From positions 1 through 64,000 of IMG/VR virus record IMGVR_UViG_3300020202_000070: a stretch of DNA of 64,000 bases. The stretch is one strand, 5' to 3'. Source of the DNA: a virus. The notes under the pieces are model-generated. The model was not told where the DNA came from. It ran no database searches and saw nothing but the letters and a program-made list of their open reading frames with translations. This document shows positions 25,667-34,710 of the stretch, piece after piece; within the stretch, counting starts at the first letter, position 1; each line of letters begins with the position of its first letter. Both the position numbers and the translations under genes were made by a program.

Positions 25667-26011
25667 GCACTTGAGGCTACCGGCGGCGTGCGGCCGGGTC
25701 GCTTGGCGGCGGACCGCTAATGCGGGAGGAGGGGTATAGGTACACCCCCGGTGTCTTCTAAGGGGATAAGGACAAGGAGGAGAGTACGAGGAGGATATTG
25801 TCTTAGGGGCCTACCGGGCTCGTCCCGCTACCGACCGTTCCCTTTAGGCAAGCTGCGCAATCCCGCCCCCGCCCGGAGGCTGCCTTTCTGGCAGCTTCGC
25901 CGCGCGTGAAACCAACCGCCTTCGTAATGACGGGGGTTGCCGGCGCGAAACGCCGCGAGCCGGCGCCGCGCGGGGCGGGCCGGCTTCGGGGTCGAGACGT
26001 GGGGCCGCGGG
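25667..26011. promoter_or_regulatory. 345-bp noncoding region upstream of the packaging genes
   Basis: No gene is seen here. It holds an unusually purine-rich stretch around 25725-25800 with several GGAGG-like runs, a short inverted repeat (TACACCCCC next to GGGGTATAGGTA at 25733-25750) and a weak 6-bp hairpin at 25879-25895. As the only long gap ahead of the terminase operon, it is the natural place for the late promoter and packaging (cos/pac) site. No convincing -35/-10 pair was found. Confidence 0.4.
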
Positions 26012-26278
26012 TCAGCCGGCCGGCGGTTGGTCCGCCGGGACCATGTGCGGCTCCTCGCGGCTCAGGCGCATGATCCGCTCGAACTGCCAGACGACGTGTT
26101 CGACCTCGGCCCGCTCGATGAGCAGAGCGTGGTCCAGAACGATGTGCTGGCCGTCCGGGTCGGGCAGGCCGCCGCCCTTGACCGACAGGGTGAGCGGCGG
26201 GGCTTCGAGCAGCTTCTTCAGCCGCGCGACAGTGGCCTCGACCGTGAAGTCTTCGTTCGTGACGGGTACGGTGCTCAT
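26012..26278 (-). CDS. small hypothetical protein
   Basis: An 88-residue protein from ATG 26278. Residues 15-70 look like a small alpha/beta domain (EATVARLKKLLEAP). It overlaps the stop of the upstream gene by ATGA. Function unknown. Confidence 0.5.
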   Translation of the reverse strand: MSTVPVTNEDFTVEATVARLKKLLEAPPLTLSVKGGGLPDPDGQHIVLDHALLIERAEVEHVVWQFERIMRLSREEPHMVPADQPPAG

Positions 26279-26436
26279 GGCCTCTTGCTCTCCAGTCGTT
26301 CGACCTCTTTCTTCAACCCCTCGATCTCCGTCTCCAGCTTCGTGACCTCGTCTTCGATCCCGGCCTGCTCCCCCGGCCCCAGCGACGGTCGCGTGTAGTC
26401 GTGGCACTCGATCGGCTCGTAGAACGGCACCGGCAT
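26275..26436 (-). CDS. small coiled-coil protein, MPVPFYEP family
   Basis: A 53-residue protein. The first 15 residues, MPVPFYEPIECHDYT, nearly match the start of the 184-residue protein ending at 55739, and the rest is a heptad coiled coil (LETEIEGLKKEVERL). The shared N-terminus suggests a sorting or binding tag. Confidence 0.55.
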   Translation of the reverse strand: MPVPFYEPIECHDYTRPSLGPGEQAGIEDEVTKLETEIEGLKKEVERLESKRP

Positions 26437-26437
26437 C

Positions 26438-26635
26438 TCAGCTCCCCTCCACGATGTGCGGCGTGTCCGCCTCCCCGCTGTCGGGCGGCGCACCGTCGAG
26501 CTGCACGAGGTACTTCCACGACCCCTTCGGCCAATTCACCTTGAGTACCACCCTGCCGTCGGCCCGGTACTCAAGCACTTCCCAGGACGTGCAGCCGTGG
26601 AAGTGCCGCGCGACGAACGCTTCGATGTCGCTCAT
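26438..26635 (-). CDS. small hypothetical protein
   Basis: A 65-residue protein from ATG 26635, overlapping the TIGR02996 gene stop (ATGA). One helix then beta strands (VVLKVNWPKGSWKYLV). Unrecognised. Confidence 0.5.
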   Translation of the reverse strand: MSDIEAFVARHFHGCTSWEVLEYRADGRVVLKVNWPKGSWKYLVQLDGAPPDSGEADTPHIVEGS

Positions 26636-27450
26636 ATCTGCTGGCCCTCGATCTCCCCACCGAGCAGTTCCTCCGGCCCCGGCCAGCGGTCGCCGGCGCG
26701 GCGCTGCAGGTCGAGCGCGACGGAGAGCGACAGCGCCGGCAAGAGGCGGGCGTCGCCGCACAGCTCCTCGCGGGAGAGCCCGTCGGGCCGCTCGGCGGCG
26801 GTCGGGCTGATCGCCGTGAGCCGCGTGGGCTGCGTGGGCCGGCCCGCGACCCCGGCGACGAGCGCGGCGTTGCGCGAGGGCAACTCCAGGTCGCCCGCCA
26901 GCCGCCAGCCCGGCGCGTCCGGCCCCGCGATCGTGAGCACGAGCCCCGGCACGTCGAGCACCTCGATCCGCTCCAGCGGGCACACCGCGAGCACCGCCGC
27001 CCCGACGCGGCGCCACTCGGCGAAGGTCAGCCGCAGACCGCAGAGCATGCCGCGCTCGTACACGGCCCGCGGGCCGACCGTGTGGCGCGGCAGCAGGCTC
27101 TTGCCGCCGACCCAATCGGGCATGTGCGCCGCCGTGAGCCGGTCGGGCTTGTAGGCGTCCTGGTCCCACGCGACCCGCTCCCACTCCCAGCCGAGCACCG
27201 CCTTGAGCTGGGCCGCGAGCGCCCGCGGCCCCGTCTCCTCCAGGTCGCGGGCGGCGTCGAAGAACATGCCGTCGGTCACCGGCTCCGTGCCGCGGAAGCG
27301 GCTGAGCGTCACGCCGGCCCACACGAAGCGGCCGAGCTGTCGCACGGCGGGGGTGTCGCTCTCGCGCAGGTGGTCGGCGTAGACCAGGCGCGCGGTGTCG
27401 TCCGCCGGCTGGGCGAGGCAGTGCGCGAGGAGTGTAGCGCGGTCGGTCAT
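26632..27450 (-). CDS. TIGR02996 domain protein
   Basis: A 272-residue protein. Residues 5-45 hold the TIGR02996 core (DDTARLVYADHLRESD). The rest resembles the leucine-rich companion region found after this domain in Gemmata proteins (ERIEVLDVPGLVLTIAG). It is the first of two such genes in the early block. Function unknown. Confidence 0.65.
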   Translation of the reverse strand: MTDRATLLAHCLAQPADDTARLVYADHLRESDTPAVRQLGRFVWAGVTLSRFRGTEPVTDGMFFDAARDLEETGPRALAAQLKAVLGWEWERVAWDQDAYKPDRLTAAHMPDWVGGKSLLPRHTVGPRAVYERGMLCGLRLTFAEWRRVGAAVLAVCPLERIEVLDVPGLVLTIAGPDAPGWRLAGDLELPSRNAALVAGVAGRPTQPTRLTAISPTAAERPDGLSREELCGDARLLPALSLSVALDLQRRAGDRWPGPEELLGGEIEGQQI

Positions 27451-27451
27451 G

Positions 27452-27703
27452 TCACATCTCCGGCAGCGCCGCCACCTCGGCGTCGGTCATCTCAACGCGC
27501 TTCACCTCGACGGTGAAGTGGTCGCCCTCCTGACCGCCGAAGTCGTTGCCGATCTCGCCCGTGAGGAACCCGCCCAACACGTTCGAGAGGTGCTGCCACT
27601 CGGACACCGGGGCGCCCGGTGCCGGAATCGCGCCGCAGCACTGCCACGGTTCGCCGCTCTCCGGGTTGCGGAGGAAGAGGCGCGGTCGCTTCGGGTCGGT
27701 CAT
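27452..27703 (-). CDS. small hypothetical protein
   Basis: An 83-residue protein from ATG 27703. It has WQCCGAIPAPG and an acidic C-terminus. It overlaps the upstream stop by ATGA. Unrecognised. Confidence 0.5.
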   Translation of the reverse strand: MTDPKRPRLFLRNPESGEPWQCCGAIPAPGAPVSEWQHLSNVLGGFLTGEIGNDFGGQEGDHFTVEVKRVEMTDAEVAALPEM

Positions 27704-27882
27704 GTCAGCCTCACGAACCGGTTCCACAGGTAGAAGTCCTCGACGCAGCAGTAACAGAGTTCCCGCTTCGGGTCGTCTTCGTAGTGCCACCACGGCGAAT
27801 CGGGTCCGGGTCCGACGATGACGATGACGCGGTTCGTGTCCGTCTCGCGCCACCGCGACCCGATGGGGATGTCGCCGGTCAC
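27700..27882 (-). CDS. small hypothetical protein
   Basis: A 60-residue protein from GTG 27882, coupled by GTGA to the gene upstream. Trp-rich with CYCCVED. It resembles small SH3-like phage proteins by its GSRWRETDTNRVIVIVG pattern; the assignment is weak. Confidence 0.5.
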   Translation of the reverse strand: MTGDIPIGSRWRETDTNRVIVIVGPGPDSPWWHYEDDPKRELCYCCVEDFYLWNRFVRLT

Positions 27883-28010
27883 GGGGCACCTCCGAAGTCG
27901 ATGACCAGCCCGCAGCACGGGACGGGCAGGACGTACAGGCGGCGCTTGGCGCGGTCGTAAAAGACGCCCACCCACAGGTCGTACCAAGCGAACAGCAGTC
28001 TCACTCGCAT
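27879..28010 (-). CDS. small conserved phage protein
   Basis: A 43-residue protein, MRVRLLFAWYDLWVGVFYD and so on, with CC near the end. The 'WYDxWVGxxxDR' pattern is common in small early proteins of many phages. It overlaps both neighbours (ATG inside the upstream gene, GTGA at its end). Function unknown. Confidence 0.6.
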   Translation of the reverse strand: MRVRLLFAWYDLWVGVFYDRAKRRLYVLPVPCCGLVIDFGGAP

Positions 28011-28279
28011 CGGGCGCTCTCCTGTTGGAGACGCTGTTCCAGGGCACTCAGGTCGGGCGCGGGCGGCAACGGGTGGGCGAGGTCAACGATTCGCAGGCAC
28101 ACTCGCTGAAGCTCCGCCAATTCGGGGTCCGTGCCCGGCGTGTCCTGCCGGATGAGTTCGGCGCGGCGGGCGTTGAGCCGCCGGAAGCGGGCGCGTTTGA
28201 CGACGCGCCGAGCGCCGCCCTGGGTCTGAACGCGGTCGAGCGCCGCGATGTCGGTTTTCTGCTGTGCGGTCAGTCGCAC
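28001..28279 (-). CDS. small helical protein
   Basis: A 92-residue basic helical protein from GTG 28279. Begins VRLTAQQKTDIAALDRVQ and has an Arg-rich middle. It overlaps the stop of the TIGR02996 gene. Possibly nucleic-acid binding by charge; unproven. Confidence 0.45.
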   Translation of the reverse strand: MRLTAQQKTDIAALDRVQTQGGARRVVKRARFRRLNARRAELIRQDTPGTDPELAELQRVCLRIVDLAHPLPPAPDLSALEQRLQQESARCE

Positions 28280-28686
28280 GGGTGCGCCTCCGTGAGAAGC
28301 CCCAGGAGTTCGGCACGGCGTTCGGGCGAGAGCTTGGAGAAGGCGATTGCGGCTTCGTCGTCGGCTGTTCTGCGGTGGTACATCGAGTCGCCCACAGCCG
28401 CCCATCCGATGCTTCCGTCCAGACACCACCCCCAGCCCAACCGCTTTAGCGCGTCGTGCCAGTCCGCACCGAGGTAGTGGCGGTCACTCTGTTCACCCGA
28501 ACCCAGCCATCTCCAAGCGCCCGTGGCGTGGTCCCGTTGTGGGCACTTTCTCAACACCCCCAGCGCGCGGTATCCCTCCGCGCGCACGTCGCCGCGCTCC
28601 TCCAACCAGTCGGCGAACACGAGCCGCGTTTGCCAGTCGGCCGGGTCGGCGTCGAGCGCGGCCTGGAAGTCGTCCTCGGTGGTCAT
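28270..28686 (-). CDS. TIGR02996 domain protein
   Basis: A 138-residue protein from ATG 28686. The first 45 residues are a clear TIGR02996 domain (WQTRLVFADWLEERGD). The rest has WHDALKRLGWGWCLD, close to segments seen in related planctomycete proteins. Function unknown. Confidence 0.65.
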   Translation of the reverse strand: MTTEDDFQAALDADPADWQTRLVFADWLEERGDVRAEGYRALGVLRKCPQRDHATGAWRWLGSGEQSDRHYLGADWHDALKRLGWGWCLDGSIGWAAVGDSMYHRRTADDEAAIAFSKLSPERRAELLGLLTEAHPCD

Positions 28687-28871
28687 TGGGCCTCCACGAC
28701 GTCGAGTCGCTCCCGCGCCGGGTCGAACGGGTACAGCCGCTGCGCCTCGGCCTCCGCCGCACTCGGGCTGTCGGCCGTCACGACGCCGCAGTAATCGACC
28801 AGTCCTCGGCCGACCAGGACGCGGTACACCTCGTACCTGCCGGCGGCCCTGGAGTCGTCCTCGGTGGTCAC
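28683..28871 (-). CDS. small hypothetical protein
   Basis: A 62-residue protein from GTG 28871 in an ATGA/GTGA chain. Its start, VTTEDD, repeats that of the next gene (MTTEDD), which suggests a local duplication of the translation start. Confidence 0.45.
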   Translation of the reverse strand: MTTEDDSRAAGRYEVYRVLVGRGLVDYCGVVTADSPSAAEAEAQRLYPFDPARERLDVVEAQ

Positions 28872-29065
28872 GCCGCACAGCCCTCCTTCGCCCGCCCCGC
28901 CGCCCAACCCTGCGCCCCGTCGAGCGTCGGGAACGGGTCGCTGAGCCCCGCCGCCGGCCCCGCCGCGCGGTCGAGGGCGACGTACCCTTCGGGGATCGCG
29001 TACACCACGAACCGCCCGCACACGCTGCGGGCCTCGCCGCCGCCCTCGGTCACGTACCAGTCCAT
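28868..29065 (-). CDS. small hypothetical protein
   Basis: A 65-residue protein from ATG 29065, beginning MDWYVTEGGGEARSVCGRFV. It has a beta hairpin then helix pattern, and no known motif. Confidence 0.5.
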   Translation of the reverse strand: MDWYVTEGGGEARSVCGRFVVYAIPEGYVALDRAAGPAAGLSDPFPTLDGAQGWAAGRAKEGCAA

Positions 29066-29088
29066 CGCTCCGCCTCCGTTGCTTCGCG

Positions 29089-30210
29089 TCACGCCGACAC
29101 GCCCGCCGCCTGCTTCGCCAGCTCCTTGCCCGCGTCCGTGAGCGACCACAGGTCGCCCTGCTTGAGGAAGTACCGCAGCACGCTCTGGTTGAACGCGTCG
29201 GGGCCGTGCTTCTTCAGCCGCTTGTCCACCGCCTCCGGCGGCAGCCCGCTCTCCCGCGCGATCGCCTCGGCCGTCATCGGCACGGGGCTGTCCGCGAGCG
29301 TCTCGGCGATGAGGCACGCCTGCGCCCGGGCGCGCTGGGCCTTCTCCGACGGCACCGCGTCGAAGCGGCCGGCGTTGGCGGGACGGGGCCTCGCGGGCGG
29401 CTCCGGGGGTGGACCAGTTTCGGCAACAGTTTCCGGAATCGGGCCGGTCGTTGCCGGATCGCCGGGATTTGTTGCCGGTTCGGGTGGACTAGTTTCCGCC
29501 CGGTGAGCTTCGGCCTCGGCCGCGGTCGGCACGATGTACCCCTCCTCGCGCAGCGCCTGTCGGCCGGCGTCGGTGAGCCCGCGCTTGGTGGCGCCGCCGC
29601 GGCCGATCATCTCGAACCAGTCGCAGCCGAGCAGCCCGCCCCGGCTCACCAGCGTCATTACCGGGATGTCGAGCGCGTTGGCGATCTGTGTCGAGGACTG
29701 CGGCCCGTTCGCCAGGTAGCGGGCGATTCGCAGCCGCTTGTCGCGGGCCTCGCGCTGAGGCCGGTCCGGTTCCCCCTTCGCGACCGGCGCCTCGGCCATC
29801 GGTTGCGGCGGCTCCGGCTGCGGCTCGGGCTCCGCGTCCGGGTCGGGCTGCGGCTCCGGCACGGCGGGGATCGCGGCCGGTGGCTCGATGCCGGAGGGCG
29901 CGTCGTCCTCGGTCGGGTCGGGAATGGTCGTCACGCCGTCGGGGAGCGCCTTCCACTCGCCGCGCCGGACGGGCCGCTTCGCCAGTTCGGCGGCCAGCGC
30001 TTCGGCGTCCCCCTCGGACAGCTTGGCGGCGAACACGGTTCCGCGCCCCGCCTCCGCGGCCCGCTTCAGCTTGCGGCCGACCAGGAACAGCCACTGGCAC
30101 ACCTCGTCGGCCTCGTCGGCCGTCAGGTCCGGCGGGAACGTGAGCTGCGCCTGCCGGCCGTCGCCGGCGAGGCTGAAGATGTCGTGGCGGTTGTCGAGGA
30201 TGCTGGACAC
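29089..30210 (-). CDS. two-winged-helix hypothetical protein
   Basis: A 373-residue protein from GTG 30210 behind GGAAGGAG. Residues 160-235 (SSTQIANALDIPVMTLVSRGG ending at GLTDAGRQAL) and the C-terminal 70 residues (MTAEAIARESGLPPEAVDK ending at SLTDAGKELA) are two winged helix-turn-helix domains. A Pro/Glu-rich linker separates them from an N-terminal 80-residue domain. A DNA-binding regulator of early genes is likely; the target is unknown. Confidence 0.6.
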   Translation of the reverse strand: MSSILDNRHDIFSLAGDGRQAQLTFPPDLTADEADEVCQWLFLVGRKLKRAAEAGRGTVFAAKLSEGDAEALAAELAKRPVRRGEWKALPDGVTTIPDPTEDDAPSGIEPPAAIPAVPEPQPDPDAEPEPQPEPPQPMAEAPVAKGEPDRPQREARDKRLRIARYLANGPQSSTQIANALDIPVMTLVSRGGLLGCDWFEMIGRGGATKRGLTDAGRQALREEGYIVPTAAEAEAHRAETSPPEPATNPGDPATTGPIPETVAETGPPPEPPARPRPANAGRFDAVPSEKAQRARAQACLIAETLADSPVPMTAEAIARESGLPPEAVDKRLKKHGPDAFNQSVLRYFLKQGDLWSLTDAGKELAKQAAGVSA

Positions 30211-30242
30211 GGGCGATGCTCCTTCCTGGGTGTCGGTGCGGG

Positions 30243-30530
30243 TCACTTTGCGGCCCACACGTCCGGCTCTGCCTCCCGCACCAGACCGCTGTCCGTGAGG
30301 TGCCGCCGAGCTACGACGGCATCCATCAGCAGCTTGTCGGTCGCCTTCAGCCGCTCCGAGACGACACGGTTGTAGGCCACGCGGTACTGCTCCGTCGTGA
30401 AGCAGCCGGTGTCGTTGCCCGCGAGCAGCGTGCGGACGGTCAGGCGGGCCATTGGCAGGATGCAGTTGCGGTAGAGCCACGCGAAGGTTTCGCGGTCCTT
30501 CGCCTCGTCAATCGGGTCGTCGGCGCTCAT
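30243..30530 (-). CDS. hypothetical early protein
   Basis: A 95-residue helical protein with no motif, between the ParB-like gene and the winged-helix gene. Function unknown. Confidence 0.5.
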   Translation of the reverse strand: MSADDPIDEAKDRETFAWLYRNCILPMARLTVRTLLAGNDTGCFTTEQYRVAYNRVVSERLKATDKLLMDAVVARRHLTDSGLVREAEPDVWAAK

Positions 30531-30563
30531 AGGGCGCGTCCTCCGAGTCGGTGCGGTGCGGGG

Positions 30564-33347
30564 TCACTTCTTCGCGGCGGCCTTCTTGCCGGCCGGCTTG
30601 CCGTTGGCCGCGGCCCGGTCGGCTTCGGGCCGGAAGTCGATGAGGGCGTCGCCGGCCTTGAGCACGACGTCTTCGGGCGTGCCGAGGTCGCGGAGCACGT
30701 CGTAGACGGTGGCGTTCTCGCGACCCCGCTTGTCGCGCAGGTGGGCGAGCTGGTCGTCGATGTCCGCGACGGTCGCCGGGGCCGGGGAGAACTTGGTGTC
30801 GAGGTGCGCGGCCGCCTTCGCGGGGAAGTTCGGCACCGCGGCGAGCGGGGTGTAGACGCCGTCGGTCGCCGGCTTGGCGGCGCGGTCGGGTTCCTTCGTG
30901 GTCAGCTTCCGCTCCTCGCTCGCCGGGCCGAGCACGTACTCCTGCTTGCCGACCCGGACCCGCAGCCCGAAGTACGCGTTGGCCCGCTCCTCGTCGGTCA
31001 TGGTCGGCTTGAACTGCGGCTTGAGCGACCGCGTGCGGTCGGGGAACTTCTCCTTGAACCGCGTCGGCTGGTAGAGCGGCGCGAAGTCCATGCCCGAATG
31101 CCCGTACTGCATCGAGCCGCCGGTGCTGACGTAGGGCGTCCCGTCGAGGGTGATGGGCCTGACCGATACCGGCTCCTTGAGCTTGTCGGTAAGCTTCTCC
31201 AGCGGCAGGCGGGCCTTCTCGAAGTCGGCCAGCTCGACGCCGAGGTCGCCGATGTACTCGCCCTCGAAGGCGGCGATGGGCACGCACGCGCTACAGAGGT
31301 CTTCCTCGTCGTTGACCCACTCGCACGGCATCCCGATCTTGGCGACGCACTTCGCGCAGTTGTCGTCGGTGCAGCCGCACACCCGGCAGCGGCGCACCTC
31401 GACGCACGCCGGCCCGTCGGCCGCCTTCGCGGCTTCGGCCTTCGCGACCTTCTCCTCGGCCGACTCGCCGCCGGAGAGCACGCGCCGGGCCTGCTCCCGG
31501 AGGGTGTCCCAATCCAGCTCGGCGAATGCCAGGAGCGCCTTGCCGGTGGTGCGGGTGGGGCCGTCGAACTGTAACTCCATCGTCGTCGCCAGTTCGACCA
31601 TGAGGCCGACCATCTGCGACGGCTTCATCCCGGCGAGGGCCGCGTCGATCCGCTCGCCGATGGCCGACCGCTTGCCGACCCGGTCGCCGAACCGCTCCTC
31701 CATGAGTTGCGAGCAGGCTTCGCCGTGTTGCATCACCGCGTCGTAGCAGTACGCCCGCAGCGCCAGTTCGAGAGCACCGCGGATCGGCCCCTCCTCGTGG
31801 GCGTCTTCGTGCTCGTCCAGGGCCGAGCACTGGTCCTCCGTGTACTCGCGGAGGACGGTCGCCGCGAGCTTGGTCGCCTTCTCGTCCACCTCCCACTCGC
31901 CGACGGTGACCGGCTTGCCGTCCTTGCCCTTCGCGCCGGCGGGTGCCTTCTCGGTTCGCGCCGCCGGCCTCTCGCCCTTCGGCCGCTCCGGTTTCTTGAG
32001 CGTCCCGTTGTCCCGCAGCGCCTTTCGCAGCTCGCCCGTCTTCGCGACGAGGCGGAGCTTGTGCTTGTGGTCGAGCACCGCGTACACGTCCACTGCCGCC
32101 GAACTGACGTCCGCGGTGCCGAGCAGGTGGAGCAGAACCTCCTCCCGCTTCTTGGAGCCGCCGAAGTTCTCGGCCAGCTCCGACAGGCCCGCCGGCTGCT
32201 TGACGTCGCACCAGCCCCGCGGCGGGCTCGTCTCGGAATACGGCGGCCACGCGAATTCTTCTGGGGGCGGTAGCGCCCCCTTCACCGTTCCCTTCTTCAG
32301 TTCGCGCGCGTCGTGCGCCGCGACCTTCTGCCGGTAGCAGTCCGGGTCGAGGCACACGTCGGCCCGCGTCCCCTCCGCGGTCGCCTCGGCGTCGTTGCCG
32401 GCGCGCTTCGGGCACGCCTCGCAGCTTCCGGCTTCGGGGACGAGGTCGAGCGCCTTGCGGTCGAAGGGGGCGCCCTTCAATTCGACGGTGAAGTGGTTGC
32501 GGATCAGGTCTTTGGCGTCGCGGTAGGAGAGCGGGTCGAGGTGGTCGCGGGTCAGGTTCGGGCGGTCCGGCGTGCCGACGAGGTGCTCCGGGTTCAGCAC
32601 GCCCTGGAGCACGCACGCCGCCGCGACCTTCCGCGCCTCCTCGCCGGGCACGCGGGCCACCACCTCCGCCGTCGCCCGCGGCAGCACGCCGGCGTCGAGG
32701 GCCGGCATCACCCACGGCGGCAGCTTCGCCAGCCGCAAAACGCTCCGCACCTGCCCGACCGACTCCGCACCCACGAGGGCGGCGAGCGCCTTGTCGTCGG
32801 GCAGGCCGGCGCGCACCTGGACGTAACCCGCGACCAGCTCCGACACCGACAGCGGCCGGCTCTGCTCGCGGCTGACGAGCATTCGCTCCCGCACCTTCTC
32901 GTCGGAGAGCGGCCGGATGATCACCTGGACCTTCTCGCAGGCGTGCGCCTCCTCGGGGTAGTGCTCGCAGATGTAGTGCAGGGCGCGCAAGCGCCGCTCG
33001 CCGTCGGTCAGTTGGAAGTGATCGACGCCCTCCCACCGCCGGCCCTTGTCGTCCCAGACCGGGGCCTCGTCTGTGCCGACGGGCCGCACCTCGAGAGGCT
33101 GCTGCAGCCGGTCGGCGCGAATCGACTCCGCCAGCCCGGCGATGTCGGCGTCGTCGAAGCGGCGGCGCAGGTTGAACGGGCAGACGCGGATCGACGCGAG
33201 CGCCACGTCGGCGCCGCTGTCCGGGCCGGAGGTGGCCGGCACGCCCGCGGAGACGGGCGGCCCGGCCGGGGTGCGGGCGTTCGCACCGGGCTTCGGCTTG
33301 GCGGCGGACTTGGCTTTGGGCTTCGCGGTCCTGGTCGCGGTCGGCAT
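30564..33347 (-). CDS. large ParB-like protein with cysteine cluster
   Basis: A 927-residue protein. Residues 48-220 are a ParB N-terminal domain (ASIRVCPFNLRRRFDD, LTDGERRLRALHY and the helix-turn-helix part LSVSELVAGYVQVR). A Cys-rich region near residue 320 (SCEACPKR and VCLDPDCYRQK) and another near 655 (CRVCGCTDDNCAKC) probably bind zinc. This layout resembles the long ParB-like proteins of plasmids and phages with a replication or partition role. The N-terminal 40 residues carry a palindrome-encoded GANART. Confidence 0.7.
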   Translation of the reverse strand: MPTATRTAKPKAKSAAKPKPGANARTPAGPPVSAGVPATSGPDSGADVALASIRVCPFNLRRRFDDADIAGLAESIRADRLQQPLEVRPVGTDEAPVWDDKGRRWEGVDHFQLTDGERRLRALHYICEHYPEEAHACEKVQVIIRPLSDEKVRERMLVSREQSRPLSVSELVAGYVQVRAGLPDDKALAALVGAESVGQVRSVLRLAKLPPWVMPALDAGVLPRATAEVVARVPGEEARKVAAACVLQGVLNPEHLVGTPDRPNLTRDHLDPLSYRDAKDLIRNHFTVELKGAPFDRKALDLVPEAGSCEACPKRAGNDAEATAEGTRADVCLDPDCYRQKVAAHDARELKKGTVKGALPPPEEFAWPPYSETSPPRGWCDVKQPAGLSELAENFGGSKKREEVLLHLLGTADVSSAAVDVYAVLDHKHKLRLVAKTGELRKALRDNGTLKKPERPKGERPAARTEKAPAGAKGKDGKPVTVGEWEVDEKATKLAATVLREYTEDQCSALDEHEDAHEEGPIRGALELALRAYCYDAVMQHGEACSQLMEERFGDRVGKRSAIGERIDAALAGMKPSQMVGLMVELATTMELQFDGPTRTTGKALLAFAELDWDTLREQARRVLSGGESAEEKVAKAEAAKAADGPACVEVRRCRVCGCTDDNCAKCVAKIGMPCEWVNDEEDLCSACVPIAAFEGEYIGDLGVELADFEKARLPLEKLTDKLKEPVSVRPITLDGTPYVSTGGSMQYGHSGMDFAPLYQPTRFKEKFPDRTRSLKPQFKPTMTDEERANAYFGLRVRVGKQEYVLGPASEERKLTTKEPDRAAKPATDGVYTPLAAVPNFPAKAAAHLDTKFSPAPATVADIDDQLAHLRDKRGRENATVYDVLRDLGTPEDVVLKAGDALIDFRPEADRAAANGKPAGKKAAAKK
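33270..33287. repeat. dispersed 18-bp palindrome copy
   Basis: GGTGCGGGCGTTCGCACC, translated as GANART near the start of the ParB-like protein. Confidence 0.75.
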
Positions 33348-33348
33348 G

Positions 33349-33879
33349 TCAGGTCGCTCCGGCTGGAGGGGGGAACGGTTGCGGTTTCACACCGTCGGGG
33401 ACGCGGTGTTTGCCGCGGGCCAGGGGGTGCTTCGGGCAGCCGTCGGCGGTAAGTCCCAGGTGCTCGACGCACGCCGTCGAGCCGATCAGCTTCCGCACGG
33501 CGCGGGCGCGCTCGGCCCACTTCGGGTGAGGCCACTTCGAGGCCACGCCGCCCCAGGCCGCGACGACCGTCCGGCCGGCGCACTGTCCCGCGATGTGGTA
33601 GTCGTTGTCCGGCCCGATCGGGTCGGCCGAGCGCCGCAGCTCCGAGGGGTCGGTGGCCCGGAGAGCGAACAGGTTGACCACCACGAGCCGGCCGTAGCCC
33701 CAGGCGTCCGCGAACGCCACGCACCGGCGGATGGTCGGGTCGTCGGCCCGGTGGTCGGCGGTCGAGGGGTTGAGCATCACGAACGCGACCGCGCCCCGGT
33801 CCGGGTTCCACGTCCGGGTGAGGAGGTAGCGGTACAGGCCGCAGGGCGAGAGCACGGCGTCGGCTTCGAGGTAGGTCAC
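33349..33879 (-). CDS. DUF1643 family protein
   Basis: A 176-residue protein from GTG 33879, in a GTGA overlap with the small membrane gene. It carries the DUF1643 pattern: YLLTRTW, then VMLNPSTADHRADDPTIRRCVAFA, split here as VMLNPSTAD and DDPTIRRC, then VVVNLFALRATDP. The family is common in phages and islands and has no proven function. Confidence 0.85.
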   Translation of the reverse strand: MTYLEADAVLSPCGLYRYLLTRTWNPDRGAVAFVMLNPSTADHRADDPTIRRCVAFADAWGYGRLVVVNLFALRATDPSELRRSADPIGPDNDYHIAGQCAGRTVVAAWGGVASKWPHPKWAERARAVRKLIGSTACVEHLGLTADGCPKHPLARGKHRVPDGVKPQPFPPPAGAT

Positions 33880-33986
33880 AGTTCCGGCCCCCACCGCCAC
33901 CAGGCGTAGACGATAAAGGCGAAGGCCGCAATCGCCGTGCAGGCGACGGCCGCTTCTGGCCAGTTCATCTCGGCGAACAGCGTCAC
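33876..33986 (-). CDS. 36-residue membrane peptide
   Basis: A small gene from GTG 33986, in GTGA overlaps on both sides. Residues 13-28 (AAVACTAIAAFAFIVYA) span a membrane. Holin-like or regulatory; unproven. Confidence 0.5.
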   Translation of the reverse strand: MTLFAEMNWPEAAVACTAIAAFAFIVYAWWRWGPEL

Positions 33987-34480
33987 GACTTGGCCTCCAC
34001 CGTCGCCCGGCCCGCGTACCCCGCCGCCTCCGCGACCGCGTGCCGGTAGCCGCGGCGCACCAGCTCCCTCGCGTACTCGGTCGCGGCCTCGGCGAGCTTC
34101 TCGGAGGCGCGCTCCGGCACCACCTTCACGAGCGCCGTCAGGGCGCACCCGCCGGCGACCGTTTCGAGCTTGCCCTTGTCGTTGACGCTCAAGGGCCACA
34201 GCGTGCCGTGCAGGTCCTCGGCGAAGACGTTGAGGCCCCGCGGGACGCGCCGCTCGACGTGCGGCGGCACCGGCCCCCACGGCAGCCGCAGCTCGCACTG
34301 CTCGCGCAGGCTCGCGAGCGCGGCCGCCACTGCGACCTTCCGGCGCGTCGCCGGGCCGCCGTCGGCGTCGTCCACCGCGCACTCGGCCTTCCTGCCGCAG
34401 CGGGCGCACTCGGCCATCACGAGCGTCGGCGTCGCGTCGATGTGAACGGGCACGGTCGGGGGAACGCGGTCGTCGGCCAT
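33983..34480 (-). CDS. hypothetical protein with CxxC
   Basis: A 165-residue protein from ATG 34480. It has one [10 protein letters not shown] cluster at residues 24-33 and a helical C-terminus. Function unknown. Confidence 0.55.
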   Translation of the reverse strand: MADDRVPPTVPVHIDATPTLVMAECARCGRKAECAVDDADGGPATRRKVAVAAALASLREQCELRLPWGPVPPHVERRVPRGLNVFAEDLHGTLWPLSVNDKGKLETVAGGCALTALVKVVPERASEKLAEAATEYARELVRRGYRHAVAEAAGYAGRATVEAKS

Positions 34481-34484
34481 CGGG

Positions 34485-34706
34485 TCACTCCTCCGCTTGT
34501 TCACCGTCGGTTCCGTTCCGCACGTCCGCGATCCACCAGTTGCCGCCCGCGTCGATCAGGGCCACGGCCTCGGCGTAGCTCGCCACCGCCGCCACCCGCT
34601 TCCACCGCGAGCCCTTCGCGCTGGAGCGATACCGCAACTCGTAGCCCGCGGGGGCAGGTGCGGGCGTCCGCACCGCGGGGGTCGCCGGTCCGTCGGCGTC
34701 GGGCAC
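34485..34706 (-). CDS. small hypothetical protein
   Basis: A 73-residue protein whose N-terminus contains a palindrome-encoded VRTPAPAP, followed by [17 protein letters not shown], a small domain of the kind that reads like a degenerate DNA-binding fold. Its start overlaps nothing; its stop is 4 bases before the next start codon region. Confidence 0.45.
   Translation of the reverse strand: MPDADGPATPAVRTPAPAPAGYELRYRSSAKGSRWKRVAAVASYAEAVALIDAGGNWWIADVRNGTDGEQAEE
34657..34674. repeat. dispersed 18-bp palindrome copy
   Basis: GGTGCGGGCGTCCGCACC near the start of the small gene, translated as VRTPAP. Confidence 0.75.
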
Positions 34707-34710
34707 GGGC